A stretch of 64,000 nucleotides of DNA from Aureococcus anophagefferens. Its lineage: Eukaryota; Sar; Pelagophyceae; Pelagomonadales; Pelagomonadaceae. The stretch is from positions 3,673-67,672 of the forward strand of contig NW_008705583.1 of NCBI RefSeq assembly GCF_000186865.1, given 5' to 3'. Each line of letters starts with the position of its first letter. Position 1 is the stretch's first letter. The notes under the pieces are model-generated. The model ran no database searches, was not told the DNA's origin, and saw nothing but the letters and a program-made list of their open reading frames with translations. Made by a program: the position numbers and the translations under genes. Shown here piece by piece: positions 19,649 to 28,298 of this stretch.

Positions 19649-22081
19649 TTAATGCGGCGGGGGCGAGTCGGTCCGCGGGACGTAGGGCGGCGAGTTGCCC
19701 GACGGCCGGGCGCCGTCGCAGGCGCCGCCGACGCCCCCCCTCTCGATGGCGTCGACGAGCAGGGCCCGGATGCTCGCGAGGTAGCCGAGCTCCTTGCCGA
19801 CGGCCAGGCGGTCCTTGTCCTCCTTGACGTGGAAGGGCTTGACCTTGATGACGTAGTTCTGGAGCTCGGGCCGCCAGACGTCCCGGTTGTCGTCGAGGAT
19901 GGCGAGGCGGCGCCGCGCCGGCGCGTCGTCGGGCACGTTCGGGGGCAGCCGCTTCTCGCCGAGGTTGCGCTCGCGCTCCGGGCCCGTGACGACGACCACG
20001 TCGAGGCCGCCCCAGGCCGCCGCGTCGGGCGCCGCCGACTTGGCGATGGCCGCGCAGACGTCGACGCCCTCGAGGTTCATCGTCACCACGCGGACGTCGA
20101 CGTCGCGGTCGCGGAGCGCCTTGATGAGCGCGCCCGCGCCCCGGCGGATGGCCATGACGTAGTCGTTGGAGACGAGGCGGCCCGACAGGGTCAGCGGCAC
20201 GATCTCCTCGCTGATGGCCTTGGCTTCGCCGGGCATGTCCACCCGGGGCAGCATGTGGAGCAGCGTGTGGTCGAGGTCGAGCAGGACGACGTTCCGGTTC
20301 GGGTCCGTCGGCCGCTTCCACTTCGGCGCGGGCGCCTTCGCGGGCCAGGACGCCAGCGGCCCCGGCGCGGGCGGCAGATCGGCAGCTCGGAGCGCCGCGC
20401 GCTTCGGCGGCGGCGCGAGCGGAGGCTGGATCGCCGCGCGCTTCTGCTTCTTCGGAATCGGCGCGCGCGGCGGAGGGGCGGGCGCGGCGGGCGCGGGCGC
20501 CTTGGGCGCGGGCGGCGGCGCGGGAGCCTCGGGCGCGGGCGGCGGCGCGGCGGGCGCGGCCGCGATCGGCGGCGCGGCCGCGGGCGAAGGCCGGGGCTGC
20601 GCTTCGAGCGGATGCGACTTCTTCACCCGCTTCGGCTTCGACGCCTCGGCCGGCGCCGCAGCCGGCGCCGCGGCCGCCGCGGGAAGCGCCGGCGCCGGAG
20701 CGGGGGGCGCCGGCGCCGCGACAGATTGCTGCTGCGCGAGGACGTGTTGCTGCGCGAGCGCGTTACGCCAAGCCATGAGACGGTGCTGAAAATCCTGGAT
20801 GGGGAACTCGTACGTAATTTGGCCCGTCTCCTCGTGCTCGAAAAAAATGCATCCCAAAGTGGGGTACAGCACGTTGGGCTTCGCCCACCAGCCCAGGCCG
20901 AGCGGCACGGCTTCGGGCTGCAGAACGCCCGTCGCCGAGTTCGCCGGCCGCGGCGGCGTCGGCGCCGTCGAGGCCGCGGCGGCCGGCGCCGTCGAGGCCG
21001 CGGGCGCGGCCGGCGACGAGGCGGGCGCCTGGAAAAAGGGCGAGGTGCTCCGCGCCGCGGGCGAAGCCGCCGCGCGATCGAGGACGACCGCCGGAGCTCG
21101 CGACGCGCCGACGGCGCGCGCCGCCGCCGCGTCGGCCGGCGACGTCGTCGCGGGCCGCGGCGCGGACGTCGGCGCCGCGGCCGGCGCGGCGTCGGAAGAA
21201 GAAGACGACGTCGCGACGAACGTCCGCGACAACGAGGGCGCCGGCGCGGCGGCGGAGGCCGACACGAGCTGCGAAGCTGGCGTGCATTCCAGAGCCGCCG
21301 GCTCCGTCCGGGGCCGCGCCGCCGCGTCCGCCGAGGCGGTCGCGGGCGGCGCCGCGCGCTCCGGAGCGCCGGCGGCCGCCGGCGCCGCGGCCGAGGGCGG
21401 CGGCCGGGGCGCCGGAGGCTTGAGGCGATTCTGCAGGGTCGCGCCGGGCGCGAGGTGGTACGAGTCGAGCCGGCGGTCGTCCTCGAGGGCCGCGCCCTTG
21501 TAGAACAGCGTCGTCCGATCCGGCGCGGCGCCCTCCTTCCGTTCGACCTCGCGCTTCACGTCCAGGATCGTGTCGCCCGGCGCAACCAGCAAGTTGTGCG
21601 TCCGCGACAGGCTCGAGACGCGGAGCTCGGTGCGGACCAGAGCGTCGCGCGCGGCGGTCCGCGCGGGCGGCGACGAGAGGTCGATGGCCGTCGAGCGCGC
21701 GGCGCCGGGCGGCGGCGGCCGCGCCGGCTCGACGCGCGCGCCGGGCGGCGGCGACCGGGTCTGCGCGCGCGCGCCCATGGGCGGCGGGCCGCGCGGCGAC
21801 AGCTTCTTCCGCTTCAAGATGACCGGTTCCGCGTTCGCGCGGTCGCCGCGGCCGACGTCGCGCGAGCCGTACGTGACGCGCGGGCGCGGCGCTGCGGGCG
21901 CCCGCGCGCGCGGCGGCGGGAGGACCTCGAGGTTAACGGGCCGCAGGTTCTTCCGACCGACGGGCCCCAGGTCCACCGTCCAGCGGCCCTCGTGGTTGCC
22001 TCGGGCGACGATCGTGCCGTACTTCCCGTCAAGGCTGGTGCCTTTGACGCACACGCGTGCGCCGACATGGTGCACGTTCAT
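19649..22081 (-). CDS. FCP1-homology phosphatase with ubiquitin-like domain
   Basis: An 810-aa protein. An N-terminal KOW-like start (GARVCVKGTSLDGKYGTIVA) is followed near 165-235 by a ubiquitin-like domain (LLVAPGDTILDVKREVERK, then TTLFYKGAALEDDRRL), a long Ala/Pro-rich linker, a short domain CIFFEHEETGQITYEFPIQD, and a C-terminal FCP1-type HAD phosphatase domain (about 600-780). Its catalytic motif is LLDLDHTLLHM (DxDxT) and LAILDDNRDVW supplies the C-terminal acidic pair. Such enzymes act on phosphorylated RNA polymerase II CTD or, in UBLCP1, on proteasome subunits. The UBL-phosphatase pairing recalls UBLCP1, but length and linker differ. It is transcribed divergently from the PPEF-type gene through a 43-bp tandem repeat. 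Confidence 0.75.
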   Translation of the reverse strand: MNVHHVGARVCVKGTSLDGKYGTIVARGNHEGRWTVDLGPVGRKNLRPVNLEVLPPPRARAPAAPRPRVTYGSRDVGRGDRANAEPVILKRKKLSPRGPPPMGARAQTRSPPPGARVEPARPPPPGAARSTAIDLSSPPARTAARDALVRTELRVSSLSRTHNLLVAPGDTILDVKREVERKEGAAPDRTTLFYKGAALEDDRRLDSYHLAPGATLQNRLKPPAPRPPPSAAAPAAAGAPERAAPPATASADAAARPRTEPAALECTPASQLVSASAAAPAPSLSRTFVATSSSSSDAAPAAAPTSAPRPATTSPADAAAARAVGASRAPAVVLDRAAASPAARSTSPFFQAPASSPAAPAASTAPAAAASTAPTPPRPANSATGVLQPEAVPLGLGWWAKPNVLYPTLGCIFFEHEETGQITYEFPIQDFQHRLMAWRNALAQQHVLAQQQSVAAPAPPAPAPALPAAAAAPAAAPAEASKPKRVKKSHPLEAQPRPSPAAAPPIAAAPAAPPPAPEAPAPPPAPKAPAPAAPAPPPRAPIPKKQKRAAIQPPLAPPPKRAALRAADLPPAPGPLASWPAKAPAPKWKRPTDPNRNVVLLDLDHTLLHMLPRVDMPGEAKAISEEIVPLTLSGRLVSNDYVMAIRRGAGALIKALRDRDVDVRVVTMNLEGVDVCAAIAKSAAPDAAAWGGLDVVVVTGPERERNLGEKRLPPNVPDDAPARRRLAILDDNRDVWRPELQNYVIKVKPFHVKEDKDRLAVGKELGYLASIRALLVDAIERGGVGGACDGARPSGNSPPYVPRTDSPPPH

Positions 22082-22164
22082 ACTGTCTAGGTCAGACCAT
22101 CATCGTCCAGGGCACTCGTCTCATACTGTCTAGTTCAGACTATCATCTTCCAATGCACTCGGCT
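22079..22164. repeat. 43-bp tandem repeat in divergent promoter
   Basis: Two near-identical copies, 22079-22121 and 22122-22164, opening CATACTGTCTAG, span the start codon of the FCP1-type gene on the minus strand and the first in-frame ATG of the PPEF-type gene on the plus strand. Each copy could contain shared promoter or transcription-start signals for the divergent pair. Confidence 0.8.
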
Positions 22165-23946
22165 CCACCTTGTTTGTGGTGTCGTCGACGTTGTGGCAAT
22201 TCTGGCTTGTGTGGCAAATCTGATCCGATGGCTTGCGTTCGAGGCCGCTTCCGCATGCTGCGGCCCTTGGCGCCGCTCAAACACCGACGACGAACGCAAC
22301 CCACCCGCGAGCAGTCGTCGTCGGCCGCCTGGGCCGCGCTGGACAGCATCGAGACGACGGAGCGCGTGCGCGTGGCGGGCCTCCTGAATGCCATGGCGGG
22401 CCTCGCGGGGCGGCGCGGCTTCGAGAGCTTCGACTTCGAGGACATCCGGCCGAACTCCATGAACCCGCACCGCGGCGCCTGGCGGAGCGACGTGCGCCTG
22501 CCGCTGAGCGGCAACGGCGGAGAGGCGCTCGTGCGCTACGTGCTCCGGGGCTCGCGGCTGACGGCGGGCGACGTCGCGCTGCTCATGGACGCGGGCGCGG
22601 CGGCCCTGGGCAAGGAGCCGCGGGTCGAGGACTACGTGGTCTCCGGCCGCGCGACGGTCGTCGGCGACCTCCACGGGTCGCTCGGCGACCTGGGAGCCGC
22701 GATGGAGCTCGCGGGCCGGCCGTCGCCGAGCAATCTGGTCGTGTTCAACGGCGACTTCGTGGACCGGGGCCCCGACGGCGTCGAGGTGCTCTGCGCCGTG
22801 GTGGCGCTGAAGCTCGCCTTCGGGCCCTGGGTGCACCTGAACCGGGGCAACCACGAGGACGCGTCGCTGTCGCGGGTGTACGACTTCGAGGGCGAGCTCG
22901 TGGCCAAGTACGGCGACGAGGCGGCGCCGCTGCTCGAGAAGGCGTCGGATTTGTTCGCGGCGCTCCCGCTGGCCTGCGTGCTCGAGGCGGGGCGGTCCAA
23001 GACGCTCGTGCTGCACGGGTGCGTGCCGCGCGACCTGCCGCCGCTCGCCGCGATCCGCGGCGCGGGCCGCGTCGTGAGCTGCGCGGCGGCGCACTACGAC
23101 GAGAACGCGACGCCCGACGAGCGCCTCGTCCAGGACGTGCTCTGGTCCGACCCGAGCGGCGAGGTCTGGGAGCCCGCGGGCGTGCCGAACTGGAGCCGCG
23201 GCGGCGCCGGCTGCGTCGTCGGCGACGAGGCGCTCTCCGCCTGGCTCGCGCGCGAGGGCGTGACGCGGCTCGTGCGGTCCCACGAGACCGTCGCGACGGG
23301 CGCCGAGGTCGCGGACCTGGGCGCCGGCCGCGAGCGGTGGACCGTCTTCTCCGCGTCGCGGTACCCGCACCGCGAGGGCCTGAACAAGGCCGCGGTGCTC
23401 GTCGTCGACGACCTCGGCGGCGTGGCGCCGCGGCGCTGGGACGCGGGCGAGGGCGTCGAGAGCCGCGCGGACCCCGAGGCCGTGGAGAAGCGCGTCCGCG
23501 CGGCGCTCTGGCGCCACCGCGCGCCGCTGCGGGCCGCGCTCGCGGAGGCGGGGTCCCTCGCCGCGGCGGCGGACGCCTGCGCGGCGGTCGTCGGCCAGCC
23601 GTCGATCGTCTGGCGCGACGCGCTGCTGCCGCCGCTGGGCCGCCCGTCCGAAGGGGGATCGTGGGCGGACGCGCTCCTCGACCCGAGCCGGCGGCGCAGC
23701 CTCGGGCCCTTCAAGCAGCCGCGGCGGTCGCCGACGTCGCGGGCGGCGAACGGGCTCTTCGACCTCATGGACGCGGACCACGACGGCGTCCTCACCGCCG
23801 ACGAGTTCTTCGCGGCCGTCGCCGCCGTCAACGCCGCGCTGCCCGCGGAGCGGCGCATCGACGGCGAGTCGGTCTGGGGGCTCCTCGACAGCAACGGCGA
23901 CGGCGCGCTCGACAAGAGCGAACTGGCCGAGGCGCTGGACCGGTAG
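22153..23946 (+). CDS. PPEF-type serine/threonine phosphatase with EF-hands
   Basis: A 597-aa metallophosphatase of the PPP family joined to calcium-binding EF-hands. Seen in order: VVGDLHGSLGDL, FNGDFVDRGPDGVEV, LNRGNHEDASLSRVYDFEGE, LHGCVPRDLPPL (Cys where PPP enzymes usually have Gly of HGG), PNWSRGGAGCVVGDEA, RLVRSHETV and FSASRYPH. These supply the metal-binding Asp, His and Asn residues. The C-terminus holds two EF-hands (DLMDADHDGVLTADEFF and LLDSNGDGALDKSELA). The layout matches PPEF/RdgC phosphatases, here without a visible IQ motif. Calcium would be expected to control activity. A second in-frame ATG at 22228 gives 572 aa. Confidence 0.85.
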   Translation: MHSAPPCLWCRRRCGNSGLCGKSDPMACVRGRFRMLRPLAPLKHRRRTQPTREQSSSAAWAALDSIETTERVRVAGLLNAMAGLAGRRGFESFDFEDIRPNSMNPHRGAWRSDVRLPLSGNGGEALVRYVLRGSRLTAGDVALLMDAGAAALGKEPRVEDYVVSGRATVVGDLHGSLGDLGAAMELAGRPSPSNLVVFNGDFVDRGPDGVEVLCAVVALKLAFGPWVHLNRGNHEDASLSRVYDFEGELVAKYGDEAAPLLEKASDLFAALPLACVLEAGRSKTLVLHGCVPRDLPPLAAIRGAGRVVSCAAAHYDENATPDERLVQDVLWSDPSGEVWEPAGVPNWSRGGAGCVVGDEALSAWLAREGVTRLVRSHETVATGAEVADLGAGRERWTVFSASRYPHREGLNKAAVLVVDDLGGVAPRRWDAGEGVESRADPEAVEKRVRAALWRHRAPLRAALAEAGSLAAAADACAAVVGQPSIVWRDALLPPLGRPSEGGSWADALLDPSRRRSLGPFKQPRRSPTSRAANGLFDLMDADHDGVLTADEFFAAVAAVNAALPAERRIDGESVWGLLDSNGDGALDKSELAEALDR

Positions 23947-24499
23947 TCGCGTGTGTTACATATGGGAAATCAGCTTGCTTAGCCGCGGGTGTACTGAGGT
24001 GTTCTCCCCGATCGTCTGCGCGTGATTCGCGGGATTGCAGGCGACTGGCGGGCGTAGATCGCGCTCGAACCGGTGGGGGTTTGGTACGTACATGACTCGG
24101 TCGGCTTCTTGATGCGACAGCTTGGCGACCGTGTCGGACGTTGAATCGATGTTGAGTAGCGTTGACCCTCGGGGCGTCAAGGCGTACTTAGTACGTCATC
24201 TCTCAGCTGCGCTGGCGCGTGCCGAGACTGCGACTCTCAATAGCCAAACCAAAGCCACCACCTCGTCCGTGCGCCGCGTCCAATGCAACATCCAATTGCA
24301 GCCGCGCGCGTTCCTCCGCCTCCCCCGCGCCTCCCAGCACCGCCCTCGTGCAACCGCGCGCGTCGTCGCGCCGTCGAGACACCGCGCATCTCCTCGTTTC
24401 GGCACCACCCACGTGGCATCGCCATCCCTTGCACCTCGCGTTGCGCGCGCGCCCCCAATTGCAACCACACACCTTCCCCACCCGTAGACACTCTCGACC
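23947..24499. other. Intergenic region upstream of light-harvesting gene
   Basis: A 553-bp stretch without a supported gene. It holds the downstream flank of the PPEF-type gene and the promoter of the light-harvesting gene. The last 250 bp are a C-rich, pyrimidine-biased leader (many CCGCGC and CACC runs). I saw no tRNA, TATA box or repeat in it. Confidence 0.5.
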
Positions 24500-25123
24500 A
24501 TGAAGCTCGCCCTCGCCCTCACCCTCGCGCCCGTCGCCGCCTTCCAGGCGCCCGCGCCCGCCAAGTCGGCGTCCGCGCTCAGCGCCGCGCCCATCGAGCA
24601 GTGGGCGGGCAACGGCCCCTTCGGCTTCTTCGACCCCCTCGGCCTCTCGAACGGCATCGAGGAGCAGCGCCTCCAGTTCTACCGCGAGGCCGAGATCAAG
24701 CACGGCCGCGTCGCCATGCTCGCGTCCGTCGGCTTCCTCTTCCAGGAGCACTTCCACTTCGAGTCCGGCCCCTTCGGCGGCATCGACTCCCCGTCCTACG
24801 TGTCCTTCGAGCAGCCCCCGCTCGCCGGCGGCCTCTGGTTCGGCCTCGCGCTCATGGCGGGCAACGTCGAGTACCTGTCCGTCGAGACGTTCGAGCCCCT
24901 CCTCGAGGGCGGCATCATCGCGGAGCAGAACGAGGACAAGCTCTTCCGCATCAAGGCGGACCACAAGGCCGGCGACCTCGGCTTCGACCCCCTGGGCCTC
25001 AAGCCCACGTCCGAGGCCGAGCTCAAGACGATGGCCAGCAAGGAGCTCAACAACGGCCGCCTCGCGATGATCGGCATGGCCGGCATGGTCGCGCAGGAGC
25101 TCGTCACGCACGCCAAGATCTGA
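24500..25123 (+). CDS. Light-harvesting chlorophyll a/c-binding protein (FCP/LHC family)
   Basis: A 207-aa plastid antenna protein of the stramenopile fucoxanthin chlorophyll a/c type. The leader MKLALALTLAPVAAFQAP is a bipartite plastid signal with the typical Ala-Phe cleavage site (AAF). Two conserved chlorophyll-binding helices are evident: REAEIKHGRVAMLASVGF (about 56-73) and KELNNGRLAMIGMAGMVAQE (about 181-200), with the ExxxxRxAM Glu-Arg pair. GPFGFFDPLGL and DLGFDPLGL repeat the stroma-exposed family motif before helices 1 and 3. No intron. Codon use is strongly biased to C-ending codons, as expected of a highly expressed gene. The exact LHC subclass cannot be given from this alone. 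Confidence 0.95.
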   Translation: MKLALALTLAPVAAFQAPAPAKSASALSAAPIEQWAGNGPFGFFDPLGLSNGIEEQRLQFYREAEIKHGRVAMLASVGFLFQEHFHFESGPFGGIDSPSYVSFEQPPLAGGLWFGLALMAGNVEYLSVETFEPLLEGGIIAEQNEDKLFRIKADHKAGDLGFDPLGLKPTSEAELKTMASKELNNGRLAMIGMAGMVAQELVTHAKI

Positions 25124-25207
25124 GCGGTCGACGGCGGCGCGCGCGAATCCCCTGTGTGAATAACTCGTGAATATCCTACCCGACGGGCGGCGCTGGTGAA
25201 GCGAGAT

Positions 25208-25366
25208 ACCCTACTCGACGCGGCGCGGTCGAACGGGGAAGTCGCGCTTCGCCGCGCGGCGCCGTAGAAGCGCGAGCCGCGCCGCCGAAACCAGGTTACA
25301 CCCTACCCGACGCGGCGCGGTCGACCGGGGACGTCGCGCTTCGCCGCGCCGCCGAAACCAGGTTAC
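25208..25366. repeat. Imperfect direct repeat, offset 92 bp
   Basis: The stretch from ACCCTACTCGACGCGGCG (25208) recurs from 25300 with a few changes, and CCGCCGAAACCAGGTTAC occurs before each junction (ending at 25299 and 25366). It fills the space between the light-harvesting gene and the convergent gene whose stop codon it precedes. Confidence 0.7.
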
Positions 25367-26520
25367 CTAGTCGCTCCGGAACGTCGCGTCGCTGGAGACG
25401 TGGCTGAAGAGGAGCGCGGCGAACCAGAGCGTCGCGTGGTCCGCGCCCGGCGCGGGCAGGGCGACGGAGTAGGTCGCGGGCACGAAGACGTCGTCGCAGC
25501 CGAAGTGGCAGGGCAAGTTCGCCGGGTGGCGCATCGTCGGGCGGAGCCGGTCCTTCCGGCAGGCGAAGACGTTGCTCCGGAGGATCTTGCCGACGACGCC
25601 GGCGCCCTCGGGCGAGACGTCGCGGCTCCAGTCGACGTCGCGGCAGGAGCAGCAGGACCTCCCGGCCTTCATGCGCGCGTCGGAGACCGTCGTCGTCTTG
25701 CCCGAGACGGTGACGTCGTAGGCCGAGCCCGGGCAGTAGCTGTAGCAGCAGGCGACGCCCGGCCGCGAGAACGTGGCGAACTCGCGGCCGTCGGAGCCGC
25801 GCTTGAGCACGGCCGCCCAGGCCGCCTCGTGCGCCGCGCCGCCCGTCTTCGTGAACTCGAGGACCGCGATCGGCGGCCCCGTCTTCTCGAGGCGGCCGCC
25901 CTTGGCCGTCGTCCCCGGGAAGATGGGCACGGCCAGGGGCCGGGGCTCCGCGCGCGCGGACGCGCGCGCAGCAGCAGCAGCAGCAGGACGGCGCCGGCTC
26001 GGACGGCGCGCCGCCGCCGCCGCGCTCGTCCTCGGCGCAGCACGCGCGCCAGCACGCGGCGCCCGCGGCCGCGCACGCCGCCTTTCGCGCGCGCGCAGCA
26101 GCGGGCGCACCAGGCCGGGCAGGGCGGCGGCGCGAAGCGCGCGAGCTGGAAACAGAGCACGGCGTCGCCCGGGTAGGGCGCGACCATGGAGTCCTGCGCG
26201 CCGTAGACGTTCCAGTCGATCTGGGGAGGCCCTCCGCCGAGCGAGAACGCCGCGAAGGTCGTCTCCGTGGGGAAGCAGGGCGACCGGTGGACGACGACGT
26301 CGACGGCGAGGTGTTTGCTCGTCGGCGGGAAGTGGGGCACGCGCGAGGGAGGGGGGGCAGCGTATTTGAGCGGCGCCGTCTCCGGGGCTGCGGCTTCCTT
26401 CGTCTCGCCGGCCGGCGGCTCGTCCTCCTCCCAGGGCGGCGCCTCCTCTTCCTCGGCCGCCGCGTCGTCGAACTGGTTCCGCTCCATGGTCTCCGGCTCC
26501 GGGCTGTCGTCCCAGGCCAT
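25367..26520 (-). CDS. Cys-rich protein of unknown function, two exons
   Basis: The first exon starts MAWDDSPEPETMERNQFDD with an acidic N-terminus, and continues HLAVDVVVHRSPCFPTETTF to CFQLARFAPPPCPAW. A short intron must lie between about 25945 and 26115, because the downstream frame differs (LAVPIFPGTTAKGG onward); a CTG run at 25969-25987 falls in it, and I could not fix its ends. The second exon carries GVACCYSYCPGS and GRSCCSCRDVDW, then PCHFGCDDVFVPATYSVALP. The paired cysteines suggest metal binding or acylation. I do not recognise the family. No membrane segment is certain, although the C-terminus (HATLWFAALLFSHV) is hydrophobic. Confidence 0.45.
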
Positions 26521-26638
26521 AGCTGCGAGAGCCCGGGCGTTTCAAGATCGAGGATGTTTCCGTTCAAGAAATGTTCACGCTCAGCTAAGTGATCCGCTCC
26601 TACTTCCGCTCCACCGCTCACTTCCGCTCCTAGCCATG

Positions 26639-28083
26639 TTAATCGCCGGCGAGCGCGAGCCCCGCCCGGACCTCGTCGTCGATGTCCGCGGGCCCGTTCC
26701 TCAGGAAGTAGCGGCCGACCCAGGGCCGGGCGCCGCGCGCGAGGTCGCCGAACGCGGCGGGGTCGCCGGCGACGCGCGCCCAGACGGGCGCGACGGCCGC
26801 GAGCGCGACGGGCACCGGCGGCCGGTCGTCGCCGTCGTCGCCGGCGGCGCAGCGCGCGACGCACCACGGCTCGTCGAAGGCGCCGGCCATGTTCGGCGTC
26901 GGGCGCGCCGGCGCGTAGGGCGTCGTCGCGACGCCCGGCCCCCAGAAGCCGACCATGAACGTCGTCCGGCAGCCCGTCGTCGGCGGCGCCGCGGCGGGCA
27001 GGACGCCGTGGAGGCCTAGGCGGCGCGCGCGTGAGACGTTCCCGGGTTCGGCTCTCGTCGAAATTCGAATCACCCTCGCGCGGCGCGGGCGGCGGCGGTC
27101 GCCCCGGAAGACGAGGAGGCGGTTCGCGCGCGGCGAGCACAGGGCCCCGGCGTGCTCGAAGCGCTCGTCCCCGAAGCCGCGGTCCACGACGAGCGTCGGC
27201 GCGTCGACGTCGCCGTCGAGGAAGAGCACGCAGGACGCGAAGGGCGACACGGCGTCCTCGCCCTTGGAATTCCGCAGCGCCGTCTCGTCCATGTCGAAGT
27301 GCCTAGCGCGAAGAAAGAAAATCAACAATTTAACAAAACACGGACGCCGCGACCGCGCATCTGGTGCGCGCCGTCGACGCCCCGGCGGTGCGCCCAGACC
27401 TCCGCGGACGCCGCGCCCGCGGGCACGAGCGGCGCCGCGAGCGCCAAAAGGCGCGCGACGACGCGGCCGACGAGGTGCCGCGGGTCGCGCGCGGGCACGG
27501 GGAAGTTGTAACTGAAGAAGCCCGGCGCGTTCGCGTAGGTCCCGGACCAGAAGCGGCTGCCGGGCCCGAGCTCGCGGCGGAGCGCGCGAAAGAGCGCGTC
27601 CGGCAGCGCGCCGTCGAAGGCGAAGGCGCCGACGCCGGAGGTCTCCGACGCCGACGCCTCCGACGCCTCCGGGGCGGCCCGCCGCGCGAAGACCGCGTCC
27701 GAGAGCCGCGCGGCGTAGCCGAAGCGCCACGCGAGCCCGTCGGCCTCCTCCGAGTCGCCGCGCGCGAGCAGCAGCATCGCCAGGTGGAACGCGGCGACGG
27801 ACCGCAGCGCGCGCTGGTCCGCGGCGACGCGGGGCGTCCCCCAGCCCGGACCGCGCGCGCGCACGCGCGCCGCGGCGCGCGCCTCGGCGGCCGCCGTCTG
27901 CGCGAGCACGGTCCGCAGCGTCGCCATGGCCGCGTCCTGGTCGCCGGCCGCCAGCGACCGCCGCGCCTCCGCGAGCAGCTGCGCCGAGTCGTCGGCGAGG
28001 GCCGCCATGGCTTTTAGGCCGCCGTCGTGGCTCTCATCGACATCGCAGCCCTTCACCATCAATGAAATCTCGGCAGCACCCAC
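26639..28083 (-). CDS. 2OG-Fe(II) oxygenase-like protein
   Basis: Three exons (28083-27359, 27302-27103, 27015-26639) sum to 433 codons. The second half fits the double-stranded beta-helix fold of 2-oxoglutarate/Fe(II) oxygenases: an HxD iron pair in MHFDMDETALRN (about residue 244), a strand NRLLVFRG, and the distal His in LHGVLPA, followed by RTTFMVGFWG where family members carry the 2OG-binding Arg. Introns 27303-27358 and 27016-27102 are both GC-AG; splicing the second joins VFRG to LHGV, as expected for this fold. The N-terminal 130 residues are helical and unassigned. A second ATG at 28059 gives 425 aa. Substrate unknown. Confidence 0.65.
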
Positions 28084-28298
28084 CAGGCGGTATCCTTAAA
28101 ATTACCATATAAAACGCTCAAGCGCTCCAGGCGTCGTCTGGTCGCGGAGCCCCGGAGTTTCGAGGTCGTGGACGGGAGCCCCCCGCCCTGTCCGGTCGCC
28201 GCGTCGTCGACCCGCGCCCCGCTCCCCGTGGGCGCCGCTCCCGGGCCCTCGACGCCGAGGGCGGGCGCCGCGCGCCGCCGGCGCCGCCCCACGGAACG

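Noticed and set aside
25945..26115. Cys/Leu-rich run encoded by the CTG repeat as a real protein segment
   Set aside because: Frames change here and all three translations are low complexity, so an intron is more likely; its exact ends could not be fixed.
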